64,000 nucleotides of DNA, taken from positions 61,485 to 125,484 of the forward strand of contig UQHF01000005.1 of the NCBI GenBank assembly GCA_900540785.1. Reading direction: 5' to 3'. Below the pieces are notes generated by a model. It was not told the origin of the DNA. It did not search any database and saw only the letters and a program-made list of their open reading frames with translations. This stretch comes from an uncultured Blautia sp. (GTDB taxonomy: Bacteria; Bacillota; Clostridia; Lachnospirales; Lachnospiraceae). The first letter of the stretch is position 1, and every line of letters begins with the position of its first letter. Below are positions 16,764 through 25,721 of the stretch, in pieces. Made by a program: the position numbers and the translations under genes.

Positions 16764-17327
16764 ATGATACAATCTTTTTATCACAATAAGGAGAGCAATC
16801 GGAATGGGCGTGTAATTGATTACCGGGCAGATGATTCCTACTTCTCTTTTGCGGAAGCATTCGTGCAAAACGGACTGTCTCTTCGCAGTTTAAATCAGGC
16901 GCTCCGCACTTTTCCGGAAAAATCTTTTTCCAGAGAACGTTCCCCTGTTTACTGGGCAGGCTGGGCACTGGCAGAATATCAATGGAGTACCGGAAAACGG
17001 TTTAAAGATATTTTTTCCAGAATTTCTCTTTCCGAAATTATTTCCATGTACCCTGTATATCACGAAATGGATATAGAACACTTCATAGAAGACATGAATA
17101 TAAAATATCACTCGATAAATCGGGAAACCCGTCTAAAATATATTCGTGAAAACCGCGGAATTTCACAGGCTGAGCTTTCAGAGCTTTCGGGGGTAAAACT
17201 GCGCTCTATCCAAATGTATGAACAAAAAGTCAATTCCATTGATAAAGCGCAGGCCAGAACTATTTATAAGCTTTCCAGAGTTCTTGGATGCACAGTCGAG
17301 GATCTGTTGGAAAGTCCTGAGATATAA
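16764..17327 (+). CDS. HTH-XRE regulator, N-terminus uncertain or truncated
   Basis: About 187 residues. The C-terminal XRE domain (about 125-185: RLKYIRENRGISQAELSELS, then IQMYEQ) is clear. The central YWAGWALAEYQWSTG and YHEMDIEHFIEDMN blocks match a common Clostridial regulator family whose members, as I recall, usually have a longer N-terminal region. No ribosome site precedes any in-frame start (16695, 16761, 16764), whereas AAGGAGAG at 16790 serves only a 3-codon frame. A 5' truncation or small frameshift is plausible. It is divergent from the broken binding-protein gene. Confidence 0.6.
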   Translation: MIQSFYHNKESNRNGRVIDYRADDSYFSFAEAFVQNGLSLRSLNQALRTFPEKSFSRERSPVYWAGWALAEYQWSTGKRFKDIFSRISLSEIISMYPVYHEMDIEHFIEDMNIKYHSINRETRLKYIRENRGISQAELSELSGVKLRSIQMYEQKVNSIDKAQARTIYKLSRVLGCTVEDLLESPEI

Positions 17328-17330
17328 TAG

Positions 17331-17374
17331 AACGCCTTCTCTGCGTAAATTCCTTGGCAGAGAAGGCGTTTTGA
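17331..17374 (+). terminator. Hairpin terminator after the XRE regulator
   Basis: Perfect 14-bp arms AACGCCTTCTCTGC and GCAGAGAAGGCGTT around a 12-nt loop, with a short T-rich tail. Confidence 0.7.
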
Positions 17375-17412
17375 ATTAAATATTATCTACCTGAATCTCC
17401 AATAATTATATC

Positions 17413-18804
17413 TCAGCTTTTCAGACCTTTTGTAAGTCTGCAGTTTGTAACCTTTAAACTTCCTTCTGAAGCAAATATTGACAGACTTTCTCCCGGACGT
17501 TTATAAGCTCTGGCATTTAATGCCACGCCATCTATATAAATTGTTGCAATGGTATCATCCACAATCATGCGAATATTGTATCTTTTTCCTGATTCAAGCG
17601 CAACGGGTCTCTCTAATCCAATGTTCTGATTCGCCGGCCACGGCCAGTTTGGACATTTTTCAAATACATATCTGTTTTCCGGAATATGGAACATAAACTG
17701 ATAGGATTCTTCTTTATCCTCATCTTCATAAAAGCGGATTCCAAAAGCTCTTGTTCCCTCTGAAAACTCCACGTCTGCTTCAAATTTGAAAATATCCCCT
17801 GTATTTCTTCCTACTGTTCTTTCTGTACGTTTTGACGGAGTATTTATTACAAAATCCTCTGTTTTTTCTTCTTTATCAAAAGCATTCCAAACTGTTTCCG
17901 GAATTCTTACCCCAAGTGTTCCATCTTCTCTCTGGTACACCTCATGCGCCATGAATGTCCCTGCCCAGATAAAATTATTATCATCGTCATCTTTATCTTT
18001 TGTAGCAACCCAGCCAAAAAGAATTCTCTGCCCGTTAAGACAAAATGTTCTTCCTGCATAGTAGGCTCTTCCATCAAATGCATCATCTTCCGGTGCAATC
18101 CAGGGACCTTCAAGGCTTTTACTCATTCGATATACCATTTTACTTCTGTCACTGTATTCTGTCACAATATGATACCACCAGTCTCCAATTTTAAATAAAT
18201 CCGGCATCTCGTGCATAGTATAAAGATCGGGCGCCCAAAAATCCCCTTCAAATTTCCAGTTTTTTAAATCCTTAGAAGTAAATTTTACAGTTCTTCCTGT
18301 CTGTCTTGTTTTTGGCCCTTTTAATCTTGCCCCGAGAATCAAAAGATATTCTTCCTTCTCCTCGTCACGAATTACCCACGGGTCTCTCCAATCATCCGGA
18401 TCATACCCCTCCTGCGGTGTAAACGTTAAGTTATCCTGTGTTTTATGCCAGGTTACAAGATCGTCGCTGTACGCATGCATTAATACCTGCGAAGCTTTAC
18501 CAAGAGCAGGATAGTCCCTGTTATATCCTGTATAAAAAATATGGTACTGGCCTTCTGCTTCAAAAACACTTCCCGCAAAAATAAACTGATCCTGCTCCTC
18601 GTCTGTTCCTCTCGGGATTGCAACGCCACAGTCCTCATAATGCACAAAATCTGAAGTAGTGGCAAGATCCCAGCCAAAAGGTTCCCCGAAAGGTCCTGGT
18701 TTTCTTGTATCTCTCTGGTGATATAAATAAAATTTGTCTCCTTTTCCAAACGGCATACAATCACCAAACCATGTCCCCGGAAACTGATAATATAATTTCT
18801 GCAT
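17413..18804 (-). CDS. GH32-superfamily beta-fructosidase-like hydrolase
   Basis: A 463-residue cytoplasmic hydrolase (no signal peptide). The five-bladed propeller has WFGDCMPFG near residue 12 in place of the classic WMNDPNG, a WRDPWV block at about 138-143, and HEMPDLF at about 199-205 in place of the ECP motif. The C-terminal beta-sandwich (about 310-460) ends with IDGVALNARAYKRPGESLSI. Fructan or fructo-oligosaccharide cleavage is likely, but the altered motifs leave room for another furanoside. It is the last gene of the sugar-uptake operon, 35 bp after the permease. Confidence 0.85.
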   Translation of the reverse strand: MQKLYYQFPGTWFGDCMPFGKGDKFYLYHQRDTRKPGPFGEPFGWDLATTSDFVHYEDCGVAIPRGTDEEQDQFIFAGSVFEAEGQYHIFYTGYNRDYPALGKASQVLMHAYSDDLVTWHKTQDNLTFTPQEGYDPDDWRDPWVIRDEEKEEYLLILGARLKGPKTRQTGRTVKFTSKDLKNWKFEGDFWAPDLYTMHEMPDLFKIGDWWYHIVTEYSDRSKMVYRMSKSLEGPWIAPEDDAFDGRAYYAGRTFCLNGQRILFGWVATKDKDDDDNNFIWAGTFMAHEVYQREDGTLGVRIPETVWNAFDKEEKTEDFVINTPSKRTERTVGRNTGDIFKFEADVEFSEGTRAFGIRFYEDEDKEESYQFMFHIPENRYVFEKCPNWPWPANQNIGLERPVALESGKRYNIRMIVDDTIATIYIDGVALNARAYKRPGESLSIFASEGSLKVTNCRLTKGLKS

Positions 18805-18839
18805 AATAAAAATCTCCTTTTTTATAATTTAAATTTCTC

Positions 18840-19679
18840 TTACCCTTTTACTGCTCCTGCTGCCATTCCTGCCAGCATTCTCTTACTGCTGAAAAAATAA
18901 AATATAAATACTGGAAGTACAGTTACACTGATTGCCGCAAACGTAGCTCCCCAGTCTGTAAGTCCCATACTGCCTACAAAGTCATTTAATCCAAGAGTAA
19001 TTGTTTTCATATCTGTTGACCGCGTAAAAGTATACGCGTTAATATATTCATTCCAACAGAATACTGCCTGCATAGTTGCCACTGTAATCACCGAGTTTTT
19101 CGACATAGGAACTACCATTTTAAAAAAGCAACCCATTGGACTGCAGCCGTCAATAATCGCAGCCTCCAACATCTCCTCCGGAAAAAATTTGCTGAATGAA
19201 TAAAAAAGCTGTATGGAATAAGACAGGGAAAATGCTATCTGAGGCAAAATAATAGCCGGATATGTATTAATCATTCCCAATTTATTAAAAATAGTAAATA
19301 ATGGAATCAGGGCAACCTGCATGGGGAGCATAAGTCCAAGAAGAAAATAATTTAAAATAAACTTTCTTCCTTTAAATTTAATTTTACTAAGCGCAAAACC
19401 TGCCATTAATGCAAATAATAAAAGCGGAATCAAAACACCAACCAGAACAATGATGCTGTTCTTAAAATAAGTAGGCATATGACTTTTTGTAAAAACATTA
19501 ATATAGTTCGTTATATCCCAATGTGAAGGTAGCGCATATGCCGGAAGCTTCCGAAAGTCTTCCAGTGATTTAAAACTGGATGTAAATACATAAAAGAAAG
19601 GATATACCTGTATCACTACAAGAACCAGAGCAATCACCCATTTTATAAAACTTCCCGCTGATAATTTCCTTTTATTCAT
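18840..19679 (-). CDS. ABC sugar transporter permease, MalG/LacG type
   Basis: A 279-residue inner-membrane permease with six segments and the EAA loop (EAAIIDGCSPMGCFFKMVVP), the contact site for the ATPase. The C-terminal segment matches the carbohydrate-uptake family 1 (CUT1) layout. I use the ATG at 19679: the GGAGGGG site is 8 nt away, while an ATG 6 nt upstream lies too close. It overlaps the partner permease by 8 bp. Confidence 0.93.
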   Translation of the reverse strand: MNKRKLSAGSFIKWVIALVLVVIQVYPFFYVFTSSFKSLEDFRKLPAYALPSHWDITNYINVFTKSHMPTYFKNSIIVLVGVLIPLLLFALMAGFALSKIKFKGRKFILNYFLLGLMLPMQVALIPLFTIFNKLGMINTYPAIILPQIAFSLSYSIQLFYSFSKFFPEEMLEAAIIDGCSPMGCFFKMVVPMSKNSVITVATMQAVFCWNEYINAYTFTRSTDMKTITLGLNDFVGSMGLTDWGATFAAISVTVLPVFIFYFFSSKRMLAGMAAGAVKG

Positions 19680-20556
19680 TGTCATCCCCTCCCGTCATTT
19701 TCCGAAACAGCATTCCTACGACAAGACAGATAATTACAATCATAATAGCTACAGAACTTCCATATCCGTACTTCATACTTGTAAATGCCTGCTTATACAT
19801 ATAGGTTGTCATAAGTTCAGATGCATTTCCGGGTCCTCCATGTGTCAGAAGGTAGGAAAACTCAAATGACCGCAAAGAACCATTCAGGACGAGAAGGCAG
19901 TTTGCTATGATAACCGGTTTAATATATGGAATTTTCACATACAGATACTCCTGCCAGACGTTCGCCCCATCAATTAAAGCAGCTTCCCCAAGTTCGTCCG
20001 GTACACCAATTAAGGCAGCGTAAAAAATAACCATATAAAGTCCCAGATATTTATATGCTTCCACAAAAGCTGTAACGTAGAGAGAAATCTGTGGATTTGA
20101 AATCCACTCCATAAACTTCAAAGAAGGATCAAAAAACGAAAGTACCTGATTAATGATTCCTGTCGGTGTTACAGAAAATAACTTCGTAAAAATCTGACAA
20201 ATAGCAACCGAAGAAATAACTACTGGTATATAATAAAGTGTCTGCAGAACTGTTCGGCCTTTTTTTATTCTGCTCAAAAGAACCGCAAACAAAAGTCCTC
20301 CAAATACCTGAATTACCACATTAATTATCGTATAAATCAGCGTGTGACCTACGGTTGCTCTGAAAACCTGATCCTGAGTCAAAAGTTCTATATAATTTTT
20401 AAAACCGACAAAAATCTTTTCACCTACGCCGCTCCAGTCAAAAAAGCTATAGTAGCCTGCCCATACAATAGAAACAATGACAAAAGCCGTGTATATTAAA
20501 AATGCAGGGAAAACAAACATAAAAATAACTGATTTTTTTCCGAATGCCTTCTGCAT
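19672..20556 (-). CDS. ABC sugar transporter permease, MalF/UgpA type
   Basis: A 294-residue CUT1 permease with six membrane segments and the EAA loop (EAALIDGANVWQEYLYVKIP). GGGGGGATTTC precedes the ATG. It forms the transmembrane pore with the 18840-19679 permease. No ATPase gene is in the operon; MsmK at 28333 is the likely partner. Confidence 0.93.
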   Translation of the reverse strand: MQKAFGKKSVIFMFVFPAFLIYTAFVIVSIVWAGYYSFFDWSGVGEKIFVGFKNYIELLTQDQVFRATVGHTLIYTIINVVIQVFGGLLFAVLLSRIKKGRTVLQTLYYIPVVISSVAICQIFTKLFSVTPTGIINQVLSFFDPSLKFMEWISNPQISLYVTAFVEAYKYLGLYMVIFYAALIGVPDELGEAALIDGANVWQEYLYVKIPYIKPVIIANCLLVLNGSLRSFEFSYLLTHGGPGNASELMTTYMYKQAFTSMKYGYGSSVAIMIVIICLVVGMLFRKMTGGDDNE

Positions 20557-20621
20557 GAAATCCCCCCTTTTCTCTGAGAGATGTAGCCTTCAGACTGCAT
20601 CTCTCTGCCTTATTTTTCCTA

Positions 20622-21914
20622 TTATTTCTCTATAAAAGAATCACACGTTTTCTCAAACTCTTCCGGCTTTGTAATACCCTGTGCAAGTTTTTGCTGTTCA
20701 TCTACAATTTTTGTAAGAACATCGGAATCCAGTTTGTCATCCCATGAAGTCCATGCTGTCTCCGCATTTTCAAACATGGGCTTTGTATCGTAATACAACT
20801 GCGGAAGCCCTTCTGGAAGTTCTTCATTAAATGGTGAAAAAATAGATGCCTGATTGTAGCATGCATCTGAGAAATTTTCGCACATATAGTCAAAAAATTC
20901 CTGCATTGTATCATCATATGTCGCTTTATTAAATGCCTCTGCAAATCCTGCATGAACCGGGACATTAGTTTCCATATTTTCCATTCCTTCTACAGAAGGA
21001 ACCGGAAAAAATCCAAGCTCTCCGGCTTCATACATTTCTTCTGCAAGACCAATCTGTCCGGAACCGGTATAGAAAATAGCTCCTGTTCCTCCAAAAAACA
21101 GATTACATGCAGAAGTAAAATCTACGCTTGCAAATCCCGGCTCAAAGTATCCTTTCGTTCCAAGCTCAGAAAGAAGATTTGCTGCATAATCAGCGGCCTG
21201 ATTTTCCGTAAAGGTCTCTGTACCTTCCTGGTAACCGGTAATAAAATCAGATCCTGTCACTGTCCACGGTGCAAAAGAAAGATACCTCATCAACTGCCAC
21301 GCGTCTGAACCTCCCACAATTACAGGAATCTCACCCTGTTCTGCAATTTTCTCACATGCAGTTTTAAACTCTTCCCATGTTTCCGGAGTCTTCTCTATGC
21401 CTGCTTTTTCAAAAATGTCCTTTCTGTACATAAAATATTCACAGTATAGCCCCTGAGGAAACAGATAAAGGTTCCCATCTTCTTCATCTGTAAGAAAATC
21501 TCTTACCGCACCGTTTAATTTATCCCCATATCCGTTTCTTTCCAGTTCAGCGCCTACATCTACCAGCGCGTCAATATCCTTACATGCAGCTGAAAGTGTT
21601 CCATTAGGACACCCGAAAATGTCAGGAAGCGTATTGCTGTTAATATACATCTGAAGCTTTGTGAAATAATCCTGCATATCATTTACCAGCTCAATCTCAT
21701 AATCCAATCCCTTGTCATCACAAAATTCGCTGAGCAGATGATCAAACACAAGAAATTGTTCTGTTGACTCTGTTCCTTTTAATAATGCAGTAATCTTGGT
21801 TCTCTCTCCATCTTTTCCTTTGGCAGATACCGTTTCTGTCCCTGTGCCTGTAAAAAGAGTAGCTGTGATAGCTGTTGCCAGAACAAGCGCTAATGCTTTT
21901 TTTGTTTTTCTCAT
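20622..21914 (-). CDS. Extracellular sugar-binding protein of the ABC transporter
   Basis: A 430-residue CUT1-type binding protein. The signal peptide (MRKTKKALALVLATAITATL, cleavage near VSA-KG) lacks a lipobox cysteine, which is unusual for a Gram-positive binding protein that must stay at the surface. Downstream GGTGAIFYTGSGQIG and PVPSVEGM match the family. The start at 21914 is chosen because AAGGAGGAAAAAGGAA precedes it. It is the first gene of the uptake operon. Confidence 0.9.
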   Translation of the reverse strand: MRKTKKALALVLATAITATLFTGTGTETVSAKGKDGERTKITALLKGTESTEQFLVFDHLLSEFCDDKGLDYEIELVNDMQDYFTKLQMYINSNTLPDIFGCPNGTLSAACKDIDALVDVGAELERNGYGDKLNGAVRDFLTDEEDGNLYLFPQGLYCEYFMYRKDIFEKAGIEKTPETWEEFKTACEKIAEQGEIPVIVGGSDAWQLMRYLSFAPWTVTGSDFITGYQEGTETFTENQAADYAANLLSELGTKGYFEPGFASVDFTSACNLFFGGTGAIFYTGSGQIGLAEEMYEAGELGFFPVPSVEGMENMETNVPVHAGFAEAFNKATYDDTMQEFFDYMCENFSDACYNQASIFSPFNEELPEGLPQLYYDTKPMFENAETAWTSWDDKLDSDVLTKIVDEQQKLAQGITKPEEFEKTCDSFIEK

Positions 21915-21961
21915 TTCCTTTTTCCTCCTTATAGATTGTTTCATTCTTTGTTTATAGTTAT

Positions 21962-21990
21962 ATTTTATCTTTTGTGCCTTTTAGAAACAA
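21962..21990 (-). promoter_or_regulatory. Probable promoter of the sugar-uptake operon
   Basis: TTGTTT (21985-21990) and TAAAAT (21962-21967), 17 bp apart on the minus strand. It is weak at -35, consistent with an activated promoter. Confidence 0.5.
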
Positions 21991-22010
21991 TTGGAAATAA
22001 ACGTCAAAAT

Positions 22011-22052
22011 AGGAGATTTGTACACACTTTCCTTTTTGTATACAACTCTCCT
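22011..22052. promoter_or_regulatory. Inverted repeat upstream of the sugar operon, candidate activator site
   Basis: Arms AGGAGATTTGTACACA and TGTATACAACTCTCCT pair at 14 of 16 positions around a short spacer. The centre is about 76 bp upstream of the inferred start. It lies just after the response-regulator gene, so it could instead be a weak terminator. Confidence 0.5.
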
Positions 22053-22066
22053 ATCTGCCGATATCC

Positions 22067-23677
22067 TTATATATGTTTTTTATATTCGTTTGGCGTTATC
22101 CCATATCTCTTCTTAAATACTTTAATATAATAGCCAAAATCTTTATAGCCTACCATTTCTGCTATTTCATACTGCTTGTACTTATTTTCCTGAATAAACT
22201 GTTCTACATGACGAAATCGTACATCTGTCAGATATTCAAGAAAGCTCTGTCCTGCATATCGTTTTAAAAGACGGCTTACATATGTGCGGCTCACGTGAAA
22301 TTTTTCAGTTAAATCCTCCATAGACAAGTCTTCTGAATAATTTTTATCTATGTACTGCAAAATGCTTTGTACAAGCTTTTTATTTCTCTCATCAGTTCCT
22401 TCTGTATTCTGCTTAATCATAGTTTCAAACAGAGAAAGAAGACATTCTACCACCCTTTCTGTATTTTGGCATTCCGAAATTCTTCGTACTCCATCTTGTA
22501 AAACCGATACATTCCAGTTTTTATTTTGAATTTCACTTTCCACGGCACATGTGTATGGAAATTTCATACAACTTATCAAAAGCTCCATAGCAGAAAACTT
22601 TACTGCCGAAATATTCTGCGGAGCCCTGCTGTAAATCATCCGTAGTTCCTCTTCTGCTTTTAAAAAACTCTCCTGAAAAAGCAGCATCATAAAGTGTGTT
22701 TTCTCTCCCGTCGTAATCACAAATTCTTCCTGATTTTCATATTGCAATTCATCATACTTAAGAATCACATTTTTTCCCAGATATACACATTGACGACACG
22801 CTTTCTGCGCCTGCCTGTACTGCACATTTGCAAGATACCCATCTTCGCATATGCTGCTGATGCCAAAATTCATGGAAAAATTCAAATATTTGTCCATTTC
22901 CTGCTGAATTTCCGCACATGCCTCTACAACCCGCTTTGTACACTCCCAATTCTCTTCCTCTTTCGGAAACATAAGAATAAAATTATACTCCATAGCTGCC
23001 GTATTATAGTCACTAAGCACCTCCATTTGAAACTTATGGAAAATTTCCTCAAAAATATTAATACAGGCAAATTCCTCAATCCATTTATCGCATTTATCAA
23101 TACGTTCTTCCTTAAATTTTCTTCCTACGCAGACAAGATATTTTTCTATATGAAGATGAAAGGAACCCTCCTGAGCCTGCATCTCCGCTCTTCCCTGAAT
23201 ACGTCCGTGAAGAAGATTTCCTACAAATTTAGAGCGAAGTTCCGGAAGAGAACTTTGAAAATATTTCTGTAAATCATGTACCTGTTTCTGCTTTGCTTTT
23301 TTCTCCCGGATTTCTTCTGAAAGACGCAGTATCATCTCCTTCATCCCTTCATAATCCACCGGTTTTAAAAGATATTCTTTCACGCCAATACGAATGGCCT
23401 GCTGTGCATATTCAAAATTATCATACCCTGTTAAAATTACAACTGTAGTATCCGGATATTTCTCCTTCGCCTTTCCGGAAAATTCCAGCCCATCCATTCC
23501 CGGCATTTTAACGTCACTTAAAATCAAATCCGGAACCGTCTCTTCCAGCTTTCTCATTCCCTCGACTCCGTTTTTTGCAACTGCTGCCACTTTACACCCA
23601 TAATCTTTCCAGGGAAACGAACAAAGTCCGTCAAGTATAATCGGCTCATCATCTAATATCATTACCTGAAGTTCCAT
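22067..23677 (-). CDS. YesN-type response regulator with AraC-family output
   Basis: 536 residues. The receiver domain (1-120) has the acidic pocket DDEP at 9-12, the phospho-acceptor Asp55 in LILSDVKMPG and the Lys in LLKPVD. A long middle domain of unclear function follows, then an AraC-type DNA-binding domain in the last 100 residues (DLTEKFHVSRTYVSRLLKR, VGYKDFGYYIKVFKKR). It overlaps the kinase gene by 29 bp. The adjacent uptake operon is its likely target. Confidence 0.93.
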   Translation of the reverse strand: MELQVMILDDEPIILDGLCSFPWKDYGCKVAAVAKNGVEGMRKLEETVPDLILSDVKMPGMDGLEFSGKAKEKYPDTTVVILTGYDNFEYAQQAIRIGVKEYLLKPVDYEGMKEMILRLSEEIREKKAKQKQVHDLQKYFQSSLPELRSKFVGNLLHGRIQGRAEMQAQEGSFHLHIEKYLVCVGRKFKEERIDKCDKWIEEFACINIFEEIFHKFQMEVLSDYNTAAMEYNFILMFPKEEENWECTKRVVEACAEIQQEMDKYLNFSMNFGISSICEDGYLANVQYRQAQKACRQCVYLGKNVILKYDELQYENQEEFVITTGEKTHFMMLLFQESFLKAEEELRMIYSRAPQNISAVKFSAMELLISCMKFPYTCAVESEIQNKNWNVSVLQDGVRRISECQNTERVVECLLSLFETMIKQNTEGTDERNKKLVQSILQYIDKNYSEDLSMEDLTEKFHVSRTYVSRLLKRYAGQSFLEYLTDVRFRHVEQFIQENKYKQYEIAEMVGYKDFGYYIKVFKKRYGITPNEYKKHI

Positions 23678-25448
23678 CTGTAACTGTCCCCCTTATTTCT
23701 TCAAAAGGAATTCTCAACACGACTTTTGTTCCTTTTCCCTCTTCTGATTCAATATTGATTTCTGCAGATTTATGATACACATAATCCATTCTCTTTTTCA
23801 CAGCATAAATTCCAAGACGGGTATGTGTTTCACCTGCTCCTGTTTTTCTCTCTTCTGTATTTTCAAACAGATTCGTAAGCTTCTCTTTTGTCATTCCCAC
23901 TCCGTTATCTTCTATTGTAAACACAGCCATATTTCCTCTTTTCACTCCGGTAACCAGCAAAAAACAATCCCAGGTAGCATTTTCTACACCATGAACAACT
24001 GAATTTTCCACCAGAGTCTGTATTGTCATTTTCGGAATCTGAAGATCATACAGTATCTCATCGACTTCTATATAAGAAGTAAATCTATCCCCGTATCTTG
24101 TCTCCTGTATATAAAGATAATCCTGTATATATTTAATTTCTTCCCGAACCGTTACCATGCTCTTTTTATTACTAATGCTTGCCCTCATAAGGCTGCTGAT
24201 TGCAGTAACCATACGGCAGATTTTTTCCTCCCCCTTCTTTCTCGCCATCCAGTTTATGGTATCTAAAACATTATACAGAAAATGGGGATTTATCTGTGCC
24301 TGTAATGCCTGAAATTCAATATCTTTATTCGTAGTTTCCATCTCTACCAGTTGTTTCAAAAGTCTTTCTATTTCTTCAATCGTGTAATTAAATACAGAAT
24401 TCATACTTCCTATTTCATCTGTTCTTCCTTCCGGAAGGCGTACTGTAAAATCTCCACCTGCAAATCGTTTCATTGCATTGCTTGTCTGCTCAATTGGTCC
24501 TGCAATCCCTCTTGCAAGAACTTTTGTTAATATAATGCAAAGAACAATGCTGACTACAATAAGGACAGACGCTATTTTTTTTAATTCTCCGGCAGTCTTC
24601 TCCAACACACTCATGGGAATCATTCCAACCAGAATAAAGCCGGTATCTACGCTTTTCTGATATACACAATTATATGTTTTCCCATCTGCTTTCTCCTTGA
24701 AGCTCCCATTTATAACAGTAAGTTTTTCTCCCCATAAATTCGAAAAATCTTTTCCATTATTAAAAATCACCTGTTTTTCTTCATCCAGAAGAAAAATTTG
24801 AGCTGTCAGAGATTCTCTTGCAGATGCTGCCATCTTTTCCAGATAATCCACTTTGATAGATGCTCTCAGGATTCCCAAAGGCTCCATTGTCAACGCATCT
24901 TTTATCTGTTTTGCGATATATATCACATCTTTATCTTCTTCTCTGTCGTAATAATAAACGCAGCTTCCATTTGCTTCTTCCGCCATACTGCAGACAGTTG
25001 CCTCTATAACTTCTTTCTCCTGACGTTCATTTGAAAGAAGATGATTTGCCCCGTTATATCCATAAAGCTGAATATCTTTCATATAGACGCTGGTATATCC
25101 CTGTAAAAGTAGTCTTCGTATTTGTCCCGCCCTTGAATAATAAGAATATCGTTCCGTCCCATCTGAACGATAAGGCTCATCTGATTCCAGTTCTTCCTGA
25201 ACCACATTATTATTTGCTATGTAATCAAAAGAATTCTCTACCAGCTGAAAATAATGATCCAAATTTACAGATAATTCTTCAATCACTCCCGCCGACTGTT
25301 TTCTTGTTTGAGCTGTCACAATTCTGGCTGCCGCTATATATAATGAGAGACTGGCTGATAAAATTAAAAACAGACTGATTCCCACTGTACAATACAGCAA
25401 TTTTCTTTGAATGCTTAAATTAATAAACCATTTTTTTAACTTTTGCAT
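23649..25448 (-). CDS. YesM-type sensor histidine kinase
   Basis: 599 residues. Two membrane segments (about 18-40 and 285-308) bracket an extracytoplasmic sensor loop. A HAMP domain (about 309-360, with RFAGGDFTVRLPEGRTDE) comes next. The His box QINPHFLYNVLDTINWMA carries the autophosphorylated His, and the HATPase region has VENSVVHG and EDNGVGM. It is a LytS/YesM-like family member. The start at 25448 follows GGAGGTGTGTGATCTC. It forms a two-component pair with the downstream regulator gene, probably sensing extracellular sugar or the binding protein. Confidence 0.93.
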   Translation of the reverse strand: MQKLKKWFINLSIQRKLLYCTVGISLFLILSASLSLYIAAARIVTAQTRKQSAGVIEELSVNLDHYFQLVENSFDYIANNNVVQEELESDEPYRSDGTERYSYYSRAGQIRRLLLQGYTSVYMKDIQLYGYNGANHLLSNERQEKEVIEATVCSMAEEANGSCVYYYDREEDKDVIYIAKQIKDALTMEPLGILRASIKVDYLEKMAASARESLTAQIFLLDEEKQVIFNNGKDFSNLWGEKLTVINGSFKEKADGKTYNCVYQKSVDTGFILVGMIPMSVLEKTAGELKKIASVLIVVSIVLCIILTKVLARGIAGPIEQTSNAMKRFAGGDFTVRLPEGRTDEIGSMNSVFNYTIEEIERLLKQLVEMETTNKDIEFQALQAQINPHFLYNVLDTINWMARKKGEEKICRMVTAISSLMRASISNKKSMVTVREEIKYIQDYLYIQETRYGDRFTSYIEVDEILYDLQIPKMTIQTLVENSVVHGVENATWDCFLLVTGVKRGNMAVFTIEDNGVGMTKEKLTNLFENTEERKTGAGETHTRLGIYAVKKRMDYVYHKSAEINIESEEGKGTKVVLRIPFEEIRGTVTDGTSGNDIR

Positions 25449-25634
25449 GAGATCACACACCTCCTATTCTTTTTATGTTTTACTTACCTCATAATATCAT
25501 AATTATCCGCAACATTCTATTTATCATTTCGTTTCCTGCTACCTTCACTTTTCTCATCTCCGCCTACTTTTTCACATCACAATAAGCTCCACACACAGTT
25601 TTTAAATATTCCACACACACTCCCCCTCCAATTA

Positions 25635-25643
25635 TGCTATAAT
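25635..25643 (+). promoter_or_regulatory. Extended -10 promoter of malQ
   Basis: TATGCTATAAT: a TGn-extended TATAAT at 25638-25643 with no good -35. Confidence 0.5.
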
Positions 25644-25654
25644 ATGACATATCA

Positions 25655-25697
25655 GCAGAAAATCACCCGGACTGTACGACAGTCTTTCATTTTCTGC
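25655..25697 (+). promoter_or_regulatory. Structured leader hairpin upstream of malQ
   Basis: Outer arms GCAGAAAAT (25655-25663) and ATTTTCTGC (25689-25697), and inner arms GACTGT and ACAGTC. It sits about 12 nt after the -10 and 25 nt before the malQ start, so it forms most of the leader. No U-run follows. Confidence 0.5.
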
Positions 25698-25721
25698 ATA
25701 ACACAGAAGGAGACAACTACT

